From the NCBI GenBank assembly GCA_031267345.1, contig JAIRZG010000215.1, forward strand, positions 1 to 19,340: a stretch of 19,340 nt of DNA. Direction: 5' to 3'. This DNA is from Zoogloeaceae bacterium (GTDB taxonomy: Bacteria > Pseudomonadota > Gammaproteobacteria > Burkholderiales > Rhodocyclaceae). This document shows positions 1 to 7,786 of this stretch, in pieces; positions within the stretch are counted from its first letter, which is position 1, and the number at the start of each line of letters is the position of its first letter. Below the pieces are notes generated by a model. It saw nothing but the letters and a program-made list of their open reading frames with translations. It was not told the origin of the DNA and made no database searches. Made by a program: the position numbers and the translations under genes.

Positions 1-90
1 CAGGGTGGAAAAGCGAAGCGCCTTCCACCATTTTACCTATGCACCCGCACAACTGCCCAATGGTGGAAGGATAAAGCGCATTCCACCCTG
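1..90. repeat. Pair of REP-like palindromes in inverted orientation
   Basis: Two 30-base units (1-30 and 61-90) are inverted copies of each other. The outer 10 and inner 10 bases are perfectly complementary between units, while the middle 10 differ. Each unit is also a hairpin by itself: GGTGGAA (4-10) pairs with TTCCACC (23-29), and GGTGGAA (62-68) pairs with TTCCACC (81-87). A 30-base spacer with no obvious feature separates them. Hairpin-forming units in opposite orientation are typical of repetitive extragenic palindromes arranged as BIME-like doublets. Only this doublet is visible, so genome-wide repetition is inferred. The window edge may cut a larger array. Confidence 0.6.
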
Positions 91-425
91 CGCGAAGTCG
101 GCGTCAGCCCGCCTTGCCTCACCACACAAAACATCAGGCAACCTCTTCACGTCGTGACGATTCGCCCCGCAGACGACGACGGACAACGGGACGCCACGCC
201 CGTCGGTCAGCATGTTGCGCCTGCTTCCATTTTTTTCCCCGATCCGTGGGGTTTCTTCCGACAGATTCCTGTGCCAGCGGCGTTTTGACCATCGCTCCGT
301 CCATGCTTTGCCACGTCCATGCGATACCTCCCAACTCGCCATGCGCTTCATGCCCAGCTGCCTCATCGTTATCAAACAACCGCAGCATGAGCCATTTGGC
401 AAAATAGTACAGACTATTTACGGAT
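91..425 (-). pseudogene. IS5-family transposase remnant, truncated and frameshifted
   Basis: Two - strand frames together give a piece of an IS5-type DDE transposase. One frame holds GGIAWTWQSMDGAMVK and RNPTDRGK (the region of the first catalytic Asp), and the next holds MLTDGRGVPLSVVV and GANRHD. The frame changes in a seven-A tract (T run around 229-235 on the + strand); removing one A would give the continuous family motif RGKNGSRRN. The N-terminal part ends about where rsmI stops and the C-terminal part, including the last catalytic residue, is missing next to the REP doublet. About 110 of an expected 250-300 residues remain. No terminal inverted repeats were recognised, so it should be inactive. 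Confidence 0.75.
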
Positions 426-430
426 AATTC

Positions 431-1282
431 CTAACTTGCGCAGAGGTTCCTGAGGGTCAGGGCGTGGGCGTAAAGTTCGTTTTTGCCGCAACCGCTCAGC
501 GTCGCCGCCAGTCTGGCGGCCTGTTTTACCGGCAGGTTTTCGGCAAGGAAAAGGCGCAGGAGGCGTTCGGCTTCGTCGGCGGGCGGGACCTCCGTCGCGC
601 CGGAGACGACGAGCGTGAATTCGCCTTTCCGGCGCATCGGGTCGGCGGCAACCCAGTCGGCGGCCTCACCCAGCGGTAGACGATGCAGCGTTTCAAACTG
701 CTTGCTGATCTCGCGAGCAATCAGCAGCGCGCGCGTTGCGCCCAATACCTTCGCCATATCCGTGACGCTTTCCAGAATGCGGTGCGGCGCTTCGTAAAAG
801 ACCAGCGCGCAAGGCAGGGTCGATACCGCCTTCAGCGCCGCCTGACGTTGCCCGCCGCGGGTCGGCAAAAAACCGAAAAAGAGCCAGCGCGCTTCTGCAA
901 AACCGGCGGCGGAAAGGGCGGTGACGGCGGCGCAGGGGCCGGGCAAGGGAATCACCCGCGCGCCTGCGGCATGGGCATGGGCGACGATGCGCGCGCCGGG
1001 GTCGGAAATGCCGGGCGTTCCGGCGTCTGAAATCAGCGCCACGGCTTCGCCTTGCGCCAGCAGCGCCAGCACCCGTTCGGCGGCGGCGTTTTCGTTATGC
1101 GCGTGCGCCGCCAGAAGACGCGCCTTTGCGCCGATGTGTCGCAACAGCGGCGCGGAATGGCGGGTATCTTCCGCCGCCACCCAGTCCACCGCGCAAAGCA
1201 CGGCGCGGGCGCGTTCGGAAAGATCGGCGAGATTTCCCAGCGGCGTGGGAACAACATACAATGGCGCGTATTCTGTAGTCAT
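431..1282 (-). CDS. rsmI: 16S rRNA (cytidine-1402-2'-O)-methyltransferase RsmI
   Basis: RsmI (YraL) uses S-adenosylmethionine to methylate the 2'-O of C1402 in the 16S rRNA decoding centre, tuning start-codon fidelity. The 283-residue protein is near the E. coli length (286). It opens with PLYVVPTPLGNLADLS (7-22), the family's N-terminal signature. It has SDAGTPGISDPG (85-96) and LPGPCAAVTALSAAGF, both in the tetrapyrrole-methylase fold that binds SAM, and ends with a KGEFTLVV segment and the small C-terminal domain. The frame stays open upstream to 1873, but that part is antisense to yraN and unlike RsmI, so ATG at 1282 is chosen. No strong Shine-Dalgarno is seen. It is divergent from yraN with 12 bases between start codons. 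Confidence 0.95.
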   Translation of the reverse strand: MTTEYAPLYVVPTPLGNLADLSERARAVLCAVDWVAAEDTRHSAPLLRHIGAKARLLAAHAHNENAAAERVLALLAQGEAVALISDAGTPGISDPGARIVAHAHAAGARVIPLPGPCAAVTALSAAGFAEARWLFFGFLPTRGGQRQAALKAVSTLPCALVFYEAPHRILESVTDMAKVLGATRALLIAREISKQFETLHRLPLGEAADWVAADPMRRKGEFTLVVSGATEVPPADEAERLLRLFLAENLPVKQAARLAATLSGCGKNELYAHALTLRNLCAS

Positions 1283-1294
1283 GGTGAAAGCGGG

Positions 1295-1699
1295 ATGAGT
1301 ATAAAAAACCGGTTGGTCGATCTCTGGAAAAAAGCGCGGCGCGATCCGGAAAGTACGGATGGTATGCGCGCGGAGACGCTGGCGGCAAATTATCTGCGCG
1401 CGCGCGGCCTTGAGCTTGTCGCGCGCAATTTTCGCGTACGCGGCGGCGAAATCGATCTCATTGCCCTTGATGGCGGAATTACGGTGTTCGTGGAAGTGCG
1501 TCTGCGCCGCTCGCAGGCGTTTGGCGGCGCAATCGGCAGCATCAGCGCCCAAAAGCGCCGTCGCCTGCTGCTCGCGGCGCAACACTGGTTGCTGCGCCAC
1601 CCGCAACACGGCAACTGCCGCTTCGATTGCGTGTTGCTTGATCAGCTCGACGCCAACAACCTGGAATGGATACGTCATGCCTTTATGGCGGATGATTGA
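1295..1699 (+). CDS. yraN: YraN family (UPF0102) endonuclease-like protein
   Basis: This 134-residue protein belongs to UPF0102/YraN, a small restriction-endonuclease-like fold whose cellular role is not firmly established. Visible hallmarks are the early helix ETLAANYLRARGLELVARNF, then GGEIDLIALDGG and VFVEVRLRRS, which form the D-x(n)-E-x-R type active-site arrangement of PD-(D/E)XK nucleases. QKRRRLLLAAQHWL and CRFDCVLL follow, as in the family. The ATG at 1295 gives a normal length; a second ATG at 1361 would remove the first 22 residues. The stop overlaps the beginning of the HIRAN gene, suggesting translational coupling. Position next to rsmI and upstream of diaA-like and dolP genes matches the E. 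coli yra region. Confidence 0.9.
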   Translation: MSIKNRLVDLWKKARRDPESTDGMRAETLAANYLRARGLELVARNFRVRGGEIDLIALDGGITVFVEVRLRRSQAFGGAIGSISAQKRRRLLLAAQHWLLRHPQHGNCRFDCVLLDQLDANNLEWIRHAFMADD

Positions 1700-2066
1700 A
1701 AGCCTTTGTCTGTTGCTGATCCTGTGCGCCAGTCCGCTGGCGGGTGAGGAATCGCATATCCGTTTGCTGGTGCAATCTTCGCCGCTGGCGGGCAGCCAGT
1801 TCCACGCGCTGGCGCGTCTGCGCGTCAACCTGCGCGTGGGCGACGCGCTGACGCTCGTCCGCGAGCCGGACAATCCCTACGACGCCCAGGCCATCCGCGT
1901 GGAATGGCAGGGACGCCAACTGGGCTATGTGCCGCGTCGGGAAAACCGCGCCGTCGCCGCCGCGCTGGATCAGGGCCGGACGCTCCATGCCCGCATCTCC
2001 CGTCTGCGTCCGGAAGCCGCCGACCCTTGGCAACGGCTGGAATTTGAGGTGTGGCTGGAGCTGTAA
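1677..2066 (+). CDS. Exported HIRAN-domain protein
   Basis: The protein has 129 residues. Residues 1-23 look like a signal peptide: an Arg in the n-region, the hydrophobic stretch ESLCLLLILCASPLAG, then acidic residues. The rest is one HIRAN domain, with LVREPDNPYDAQAIRV (60-75), GRQLGYVPRRENRAVA (79-94) and a C-terminal strand LEFEVWLEL. HIRAN domains bind DNA ends in HLTF/Rad5-type helicases but also occur alone in bacteria with unknown role. The start at 1677 overlaps yraN by 23 bases; an in-frame ATG at 1692 would overlap it by 8 and still leave a hydrophobic start. Expression with yraN is likely. Domain family is fairly certain, export is predicted by eye, function is unknown. Confidence 0.8.
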   Translation: MPLWRMIESLCLLLILCASPLAGEESHIRLLVQSSPLAGSQFHALARLRVNLRVGDALTLVREPDNPYDAQAIRVEWQGRQLGYVPRRENRAVAAALDQGRTLHARISRLRPEAADPWQRLEFEVWLEL

Positions 2067-2105
2067 TGCTAGAATCCGCCTCTCCCTTCTGAAGTTGCCG
2101 CATCC

Positions 2106-2699
2106 ATGGGTTTAATCAACCGCATCCGCCAGCATTTTGCCGACAGCATCCGCGTCAAGCAGGAAGCGCTGGAACGGCTTGCCGCTCCGCTTGCCGACGC
2201 CTGCGGACGCATGGCCCGCGCCCTGCTCCAGGGCGGACGCATCCTGGCCTGCGGCAATGGCGGTTCCGCCGCTGATGCCCAGCATTTTGCCGCCGAACTG
2301 GTCGGGCGTTTCGAGACGGAACGCCAGGAGCTCGCCGCCATCGCGCTCACCACCGACACCTCCATTCTTACCGCCGTCGGCAACGATTACGGCTTTCAGC
2401 ACATTTTTTCCCGCCAGTTGCGCGCCCTGGGACGCGCGGGCGACGTGCTGCTGGCGATTTCCACCTCCGGCAATTCCGGCAATGTCATCGAAGCCATTCG
2501 CGCCGCGCATGAACGGGAGATGCAGGTCATCGCCCTGACTGGCGGCGACGGCGGGCAGACGCGGGCGCTGCTGCGGGCGGAGGATATTCTGCTTGCCGTT
2601 CCCGACAAACGCACCGCCCGCATCCAGGAAACCCACCTTTTGCTCATCCACTGTCTGTGCGACGGTATCGACAGCCTTTTATCCGGAGTTGAAAAATGA
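2106..2699 (+). CDS. gmhA: SIS-domain protein, DiaA/GmhA type (phosphoheptose isomerase)
   Basis: The 197-residue protein has a single sugar-isomerase (SIS) domain. Seen are CGNGGSAADAQHFAAEL, TAVGNDYGF, GDVLLAISTSGNSGNVIEA, VIALTGGDGG and ARIQETHLLLIHCLCD. GmhA converts sedoheptulose 7-phosphate to D-glycero-D-manno-heptose 7-phosphate for LPS core; DiaA binds DnaA and promotes initiation of replication. The sequence is DiaA-like in places (RFETER, RALGRAGDVLLAIST, CLCD), and its position between yraN and dolP is that of diaA (yraO). It keeps residues matching the GmhA metal ligands: H and E in AQHFAAEL, and Q and the second H in IQETHLLLIH. An isomerase role is therefore plausible, and hldA lies 13 kb away in this window. 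Its stop overlaps the dolP start by 4 bases. Confidence 0.85.
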   Translation: MGLINRIRQHFADSIRVKQEALERLAAPLADACGRMARALLQGGRILACGNGGSAADAQHFAAELVGRFETERQELAAIALTTDTSILTAVGNDYGFQHIFSRQLRALGRAGDVLLAISTSGNSGNVIEAIRAAHEREMQVIALTGGDGGQTRALLRAEDILLAVPDKRTARIQETHLLLIHCLCDGIDSLLSGVEK

Positions 2700-3340
2700 A
2701 CCGTCTTGCCCGTCCTGTCTTCATCTGTCTGTCCCTGCTGCTGGCGCTCCCCGCCCTGCAAGGCTGTTTTGGCGTGGCGCTGGTCGGCGTGACCACCGGC
2801 GTCATGGCGGTGGTGGATCGCCGTTCCATCGGCGTCCAGACCGACGATGCCGCCATTGAACTGAAAGCCGCCGCCCGACTCTCCGAATCCCTCACGAAGG
2901 TCAGCCACGCCAATTTCACCAGCTACAACCGCCGCGTGTTGATTACGGGCGAAGCGCCCAACGAAACGGTCAAGGCGCAAATTGCCGCAGAAGTGGCGCG
3001 CATCGAAAACGTGCAGGGCGTGTTGAATGAAATCGTCATCGCGGGCAACAGCGGTCTGGCGTCGCGCAGCAATGACGCCTTTATCAGTTCCAAGGTCAAG
3101 GCGCGCTTCATCGACGCCGATCAATTTACCGCCAGTCATGTGAAGGTGGTCACGGAAGCGGGCGCAGTCTTTCTGCTCGGCATTGTCAATGCGCGTGAAG
3201 CCGCCGCCGCCATACAGGTGGCGCGCACCACCAAGGGCGTGATGAAAGTGGTCAATGCGCTGGTGATCGAAAGCGACGAAGAAATCCACCGCATTGAAAA
3301 CAGCCTTGCCAATTCCGCCACTTCCACTCCCGCGCAATAA
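2696..3340 (+). CDS. dolP: BON-domain outer-membrane lipoprotein DolP (YraP)
   Basis: A 214-residue lipoprotein. The N-terminus has a basic start, a hydrophobic stretch and lipobox LQGC with acylated Cys24. Family-typical VVDRRSIGVQTDDAAIELK follows, then two BON domains: about 48-118 (containing SYNRRVLITGEAPN and VQGVLNEI) and about 125-195 (SSKVKARFIDAD, HVKVVTEAGAVFLLGIV, GVMKVVNAL). DolP anchors in the inner leaflet of the outer membrane, concentrates at division sites by binding anionic phospholipid, and supports envelope integrity and BAM function. Overlap with the preceding gene shows co-translation. The order yraN-(diaA)-dolP is conserved with E. coli. The C-terminal tail (about 20 residues, Ser/Thr/Ala rich) is longer than in E. 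coli. Confidence 0.92.
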   Translation: MNRLARPVFICLSLLLALPALQGCFGVALVGVTTGVMAVVDRRSIGVQTDDAAIELKAAARLSESLTKVSHANFTSYNRRVLITGEAPNETVKAQIAAEVARIENVQGVLNEIVIAGNSGLASRSNDAFISSKVKARFIDADQFTASHVKVVTEAGAVFLLGIVNAREAAAAIQVARTTKGVMKVVNALVIESDEEIHRIENSLANSATSTPAQ

Positions 3341-3354
3341 ACGGAGCGCGCGGC

Positions 3355-3960
3355 ATGTCCGGTCTGCTGTTCATCGTCGCCGCGCCTTCGGGCGCGGGCA
3401 AGACCACGCTGGTGCGCCGCCTCATCGCCCAGACGCCGAACCTTGTCCTTTCCATTTCCTGCACCACCCGCCCGCCGCGTCCGGGCGAAGTCGATGGACG
3501 CGACTATCAGTTCATGGATGCAGCGCGTTTCACCGCCTTGCGGGAAGCCGGGGATTTTCTGGAATGGGCAAAGGTGCATGGCAATGACTACGGCACCTCG
3601 CGCCGCTGGATAGCCGCTGAACGGGCGGCAGGGCATGATGTGCTGCTGGAAATCGACTGGCAGGGCGCGGCGCAGGTGCGCAACGTTTTTCCCGACGCCA
3701 TCGGCATTTTCATTTTGCCGCCTTCAATGGAAGTCCTGACCCAACGCTTGCGCGGACGCGGCACGGACGATGCTGAAGTCATCGAGCGGCGTCTTCTGGC
3801 GGCGCGCGAGGAAATACGGCATGTGTGCGACTTCGGCTATGTTATCATGAACGCCGATCTGGACACGGCCTGCGCCCAGCTTGCAAGCGTCATCGGGGCG
3901 GCGCGGCTTACGTTTTCCTGTCAGCGCCAGCGCCATCCTGAATACTTTGAACGTTTCTGA
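3355..3960 (+). CDS. gmk: Guanylate kinase
   Basis: Gmk phosphorylates GMP to GDP with ATP in the cytoplasm, feeding GTP and (p)ppGpp synthesis. The 201-residue protein matches the family length. The P-loop is APSGAGKTT (10-18). The GMP-binding stretch SCTTRPPRPGEVDGRDY (35-51) is intact, followed by FLEWAKVHGNDYGTS and VLLEIDWQGAAQV; the lid segment is RLRGRGTDD. The start codon lies 14 bases after the dolP stop. The genes downstream are rpoZ and spoT, the usual proteobacterial gmk-rpoZ-spoT block. Nothing is unusual. Confidence 0.97.
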   Translation: MSGLLFIVAAPSGAGKTTLVRRLIAQTPNLVLSISCTTRPPRPGEVDGRDYQFMDAARFTALREAGDFLEWAKVHGNDYGTSRRWIAAERAAGHDVLLEIDWQGAAQVRNVFPDAIGIFILPPSMEVLTQRLRGRGTDDAEVIERRLLAAREEIRHVCDFGYVIMNADLDTACAQLASVIGAARLTFSCQRQRHPEYFERF

Positions 3961-3987
3961 TTTTTCTTTTTTTTCGAGAACCGCATC

Positions 3988-4194
3988 ATGGCTCGCATTA
4001 CTGTTGAAGACTGCCTGAAACACATCCCCAACCGCTTTGAAATGTCGCTTTCCGCCGCCCACCGGGCGCGGCAACTGCTCGCCGGCGCGACGCCGCTGGT
4101 GGAAGACGAAAAGGACAAACCGACGGTTATCGCCCTGCGCGAAATCGCCGCCGCCAAAGTCGGAAAGGAAGTGTTGAACCGTGGGCAAGCCTGA
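3988..4194 (+). CDS. rpoZ: RNA polymerase omega subunit
   Basis: Omega assists assembly and stability of RNA polymerase by binding the beta' C-terminus and takes part in a ppGpp site. The 68-residue protein begins MARITVEDCLKHIPNRFEM, the universal N-terminus. AAHRARQL and a KPTVIALREIA segment, both diagnostic of RpoZ, follow. It is shorter than E. coli omega (91), which is common in betaproteobacteria. It lies 27 bases after gmk, with a T-rich stretch between (3960-3973), and 37 bases before spoT. Confidence 0.96.
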   Translation: MARITVEDCLKHIPNRFEMSLSAAHRARQLLAGATPLVEDEKDKPTVIALREIAAAKVGKEVLNRGQA

Positions 4195-4231
4195 ACGCTG
4201 AGCGCCCCGGCAGGAGAAACGGCAGGCCATC

Positions 4232-6472
4232 ATGCCCGACGAGGCTTCCCTCTCCACGCTACGGCCCGCCGCAACCGTTGCGGTCGCAAGCGACGACGAT
4301 ACGGACGACGCCGAGCCTGCCGACTGTTCTTCCGCGCCGCCCGCCGCCTTTCCCGATGATCCGGCCTGCCGGAATTTCATCGCCTGTCTGGATTATCTCA
4401 ACGAAAACGATATCGAGCGCATCAGGATGGCGCTGGACTACGCCTGCCACGCGCACCTGGATCAGACGCGGCTTTCCGGCGAACCTTACATCACCCATCC
4501 GCTTGCCGTCGCCAGCGTAATCGCCGGTTGGCGCATGGATGCCGACGCCATTTGCGCCGCCCTGCTGCATGACGTGCTGGAAGATACCGGCGCCGCCAAG
4601 GCGGAACTGGCGGAACGCTTCAATCCGACCATTGCCGATCTGGTCGATGGTCTTTCCAAGCTCGACAAAATCGAGTTTTCTTCCTACCGCGAGGCGCAGG
4701 CGGAAAATTTCCGCAAAATGATGCTGGCAATGGCGCGCGACCTGCGCGTGGTGCTGATCAAGCTGGCGGATCGACACCACAACCTGCACACCATGTCCGC
4801 CATCCGCGCCGACAAGCGTCAGCGCATCGCGCTGGAAACCCTGGAAATCTACGCGCCCATCGCCAATCGTCTGGGGTTGAACAAGATGTTCCGGGATTTG
4901 CAGGATACTTCCTTCCGGCTTTTGCATCCGTTGCGCGCCAGGGTGCTGGCGCGCGCCGTAGCGGTCTTTCAGGGCGACAACAAGGAACTCATCAGCCGCA
5001 TCCAGAACAGTATCCGGCAAAAAATCGCCGAAGCCGGCATTCACGGCGCGCAGGTGTTCGGACGCGAAAAAAGCCTGTATTCCCTGTACAGCAAGATGGC
5101 GCACAAGCATCGCCGCTTTGCCCATATTCAGGACATTTACGGTTTTCGCGTCATCCTGCCCGACATTTCCGCCTGCTATCTGGCGTTGGGCGCGCTGCAC
5201 GCCCTTTACAAACCTGTCCCCGGAAAAGTCAAGGATTACATAGCGCTGCCCAAGGCCAACGGCTATCAATCCCTGCACACCACGCTGATCGGCCCGACCG
5301 GCGCGCCGCTGGAAATTCAGATTCGCACCGGGGAAATGCACCACGTCGCGCGCGAAGGCGTGGCGGCGCACTGGCTTTACAAGGATACCGAGCATAGCGG
5401 CGCCGACCTGCATATCCGCACCCATAAATGGCTGCATTCCCTGCTGGAAATGCAGGGCGGCGATTCTTCCGAATTCTTTGAAAACGTCAAAATCGACCTT
5501 TTCCCCGACGAGGTGTATGTTTTTACGCCCAAGGGGCACATCATCAACCTGCCGCAAGGCGCGACATCGGTGGATCTGGCCTATGCCATTCACACCGATG
5601 TTGGCAACCGCTGCATTGCCGCGCGCATCAACCACGAATCCGCTCCCTTGCGCGCGGAACTAAAAAACGGCGATCGCGTGGAGATCATTACCGCCGTCCA
5701 TGCTCACCCCAATCCCGTCTGGCTGAGCTATGTCAAGACCGGTCGCGCCAGAAGCCGCATCCGCCATTTTTTACGCACCGTGCAGAACGAGGAATCCGCC
5801 GCGCTGGGCGAACGTCTGCTCAATCAGGAACTCATCCATCGCGGCGTTTCTCCGGAAAAAGTCCCCGCCGCCGCCTGGGAGCATCTCATCAAGGCAGGCG
5901 GCAACCACAGCGCCAAAGAGGTGTTCACCGACATCGGCCTGGGCAGACGGCTGGCGGAAATTGTCGCCAGCCGTCTGCTGGCGGACGATACCGTCGCCGC
6001 CGCTCCGCATACCGGAACCCTGATTATCCGAGGCGTGGAAGGCATGGCGGTCCAGCTTGCCAAGTGTTGCCAGCCGATTCCCGGCGATCCCGTTATCGGC
6101 TCCATCAAAAAAGGGCAGGGATTGATCATCCATACCCACGATTGCGCCGCCATCCGCAAGTCGCGCTCGCACGAACCCAACAAATGGATAGATGTGGAAT
6201 GGGAACCCGATCCCGGTCGCCTGTTCGATGTGCGCATCAATCTGGAAATCGAAAACGCGCGCGGCACGCTCGCGCAGGTCGCCGCCGCCATTTCGCAATC
6301 CGGCTCCAACATCGAAAGCGTCACCATGGAAGGCGATGCGGAAAAACGCCGCTCCCACCTCAATTTCATCCTTCAGGTCGGCTCGCGCGTCCATCTGGCG
6401 CAGGTCATGAAAAACCTGCGCCGCATCCCGCAGGTGGTGAGAATCCATCGCGTGACGGCGCACGGCGAATAA
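4232..6472 (+). CDS. spoT: Bifunctional (p)ppGpp synthetase/hydrolase SpoT
   Basis: This RelA/SpoT-family enzyme of 746 residues makes and degrades (p)ppGpp. An HD hydrolase domain (about 65-230) keeps H89, H113-D114 in LLHDVLEDTG, and LIKLADRHHNLHTM. The synthetase domain (about 270-395) has GREKSLYSLYSKM, DIYGFRVI and KANGYQSLHTTLIGP, then LEIQIRT. The KVKD stretch just before these resembles the RxKD motif of bifunctional enzymes rather than ExDD of RelA. A TGS domain follows (about 423-485), with an ACT domain at the C-terminus (about 672-746). Both activities should be intact. An acidic, Ala/Pro-rich tail of about 45 residues precedes the HD domain. The AGGAG at 4212-4216 is 15 bases from the ATG, rather far, so the exact start is slightly uncertain. 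Confidence 0.96.
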   Translation: MPDEASLSTLRPAATVAVASDDDTDDAEPADCSSAPPAAFPDDPACRNFIACLDYLNENDIERIRMALDYACHAHLDQTRLSGEPYITHPLAVASVIAGWRMDADAICAALLHDVLEDTGAAKAELAERFNPTIADLVDGLSKLDKIEFSSYREAQAENFRKMMLAMARDLRVVLIKLADRHHNLHTMSAIRADKRQRIALETLEIYAPIANRLGLNKMFRDLQDTSFRLLHPLRARVLARAVAVFQGDNKELISRIQNSIRQKIAEAGIHGAQVFGREKSLYSLYSKMAHKHRRFAHIQDIYGFRVILPDISACYLALGALHALYKPVPGKVKDYIALPKANGYQSLHTTLIGPTGAPLEIQIRTGEMHHVAREGVAAHWLYKDTEHSGADLHIRTHKWLHSLLEMQGGDSSEFFENVKIDLFPDEVYVFTPKGHIINLPQGATSVDLAYAIHTDVGNRCIAARINHESAPLRAELKNGDRVEIITAVHAHPNPVWLSYVKTGRARSRIRHFLRTVQNEESAALGERLLNQELIHRGVSPEKVPAAAWEHLIKAGGNHSAKEVFTDIGLGRRLAEIVASRLLADDTVAAAPHTGTLIIRGVEGMAVQLAKCCQPIPGDPVIGSIKKGQGLIIHTHDCAAIRKSRSHEPNKWIDVEWEPDPGRLFDVRINLEIENARGTLAQVAAAISQSGSNIESVTMEGDAEKRRSHLNFILQVGSRVHLAQVMKNLRRIPQVVRIHRVTAHGE

Positions 6473-6496
6473 CGTCGTCATGGAAGAGCGCACAGC

Positions 6497-7786
6497 ATGA
6501 AGATCCTCGTCCTTGGCGCGGGCGTCATTGGCGTCACCAGCGCCTGGTACCTGCGTCAGGCCGGACATGAGGTAACGGTCATCGAGCGCCGCGCCGCAGT
6601 TGCCGAAGAAACCAGTCACGCCAACGGCGGACAGATTTCCGTCTCCCACGCCGAACCCTGGGCCAATCCCCACGCCTTGCCGCAGGCGCTGGCCTGGCTG
6701 GGGCGGGAAGACGCGCCGCTGCTCTTTCGCCTGCGTCCGCATGACCTGCCGCTCATCAAATGGTCGCTCGCCTTTATCGGTAATTGCCTGCCCGCCCGCA
6801 CCCACACCAATACCCGCGCCATTGTTCGTCTGGCGCTGGCAAGCCGCAAGCAGATGCAAATCCTGCGCCAGCAGTTGAGCGCGGCGGATGGCGCGGATTT
6901 CAACGCCGCCTACGATGGCCTGCAAAAAGGCATCCTGCATCTGTACACGGACCGCCAGTCTTTTTTGCACGCCATCCGCGCCGCCCGTCTGATGCAGCAT
7001 TACGGTCTGGTGCGCGAACCCATCGACGCGCAAGCCTGCGTCGACATCGAACCGGCGCTCGCGCCCATCCGCGAACGTCTGGTGGGCGGCGATTACACGC
7101 CCGCCGACGAATCCGGTGACGCCTGCCGCTTTACGCAAACCCTTGCCGCGCGCGCCGTCGCCGCTGGCGTCGAATTCCATTTCAACGCGCCCGTCGCCCA
7201 ACTGGATTTGCGCGGGCGTCAGGTGGAAGGCGTTACCTTGCAGGACGGTCGGCGCTTTCCAGCGGAAGCTGTGGTGCTGGCGTTGGGCAGCTATTCCGCG
7301 CCCTTTCTGCGGCCTTACGGCATTCCTCTGCCGGTGTATCCCGCCAAGGGCTATTCCGCCACCCTGAATCTTGCGCCGGATACGCCCGCGCCCAGCGTCA
7401 GTCTCACCGATGACAGCCGCAAGCTGGTGTTTTCGCGTCTGGGCAATCGTCTGCGTGTTGCGGGCACGGCGGAATTCAACGGTTACAACCTCTCCCTCAA
7501 CCCCACCCGCTGCCAGGCCCTGCTTGCCCGCACACAGGAATTGTTCCCGAAACTGCGTTTTTCCGGCGATCCGCAATTCTGGTGCGGCTTGAGACCCGCC
7601 ACGCCTTCCGGCGTTCCCCTGATTGGTCAAGGCAAACTCCCCGGCCTGTGGCTCAATACCGGTCACGGCACACTGGGCTGGACGCTCGCCTGCGGCTCCG
7701 CCGCCGCGCTTGCCGCGCTGATTGCCGGACAATCTCCAAACGTGGATTTTCCGTTTGCAAGCGCAAGGTCGATCCAGGCAAAGTGA
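6497..7786 (+). CDS. dadA: D-amino acid dehydrogenase small subunit DadA
   Basis: DadA is an FAD enzyme that oxidises D-amino acids, especially D-alanine, to 2-oxo acids and ammonia, passing electrons to the respiratory chain at the inner membrane. The 429-residue protein starts with the dinucleotide-binding GAGVIG (7-12) followed by TSAWYLRQAGHEVTVIER. It then has the DadA-specific SHANGGQISVSHAEPWANP, PLIKW, YTPADESGDACRF, and the C-terminal GLRPATPSGVPLIG and NTGHGTLGWTLACGSA. Length and motifs fit full-length DadA. It begins 24 bases after spoT; no alanine racemase (dadX) is adjacent in this window. Regulation is not visible. Confidence 0.93.
   Translation: MKILVLGAGVIGVTSAWYLRQAGHEVTVIERRAAVAEETSHANGGQISVSHAEPWANPHALPQALAWLGREDAPLLFRLRPHDLPLIKWSLAFIGNCLPARTHTNTRAIVRLALASRKQMQILRQQLSAADGADFNAAYDGLQKGILHLYTDRQSFLHAIRAARLMQHYGLVREPIDAQACVDIEPALAPIRERLVGGDYTPADESGDACRFTQTLAARAVAAGVEFHFNAPVAQLDLRGRQVEGVTLQDGRRFPAEAVVLALGSYSAPFLRPYGIPLPVYPAKGYSATLNLAPDTPAPSVSLTDDSRKLVFSRLGNRLRVAGTAEFNGYNLSLNPTRCQALLARTQELFPKLRFSGDPQFWCGLRPATPSGVPLIGQGKLPGLWLNTGHGTLGWTLACGSAAALAALIAGQSPNVDFPFASARSIQAK

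Noticed and set aside
225..240. Programmed frameshift in the IS5-type transposase A tract
   Set aside because: The seven A are in slippery-heptamer phase, but the needed shift is +1, not -1, and both gene ends are missing; a one-base insertion is simpler.
1283..1873. N-terminal extension of rsmI to 480 residues
   Set aside because: It is antisense to yraN, unlike the RsmI family, and the family N-terminus begins at the ATG at 1282.
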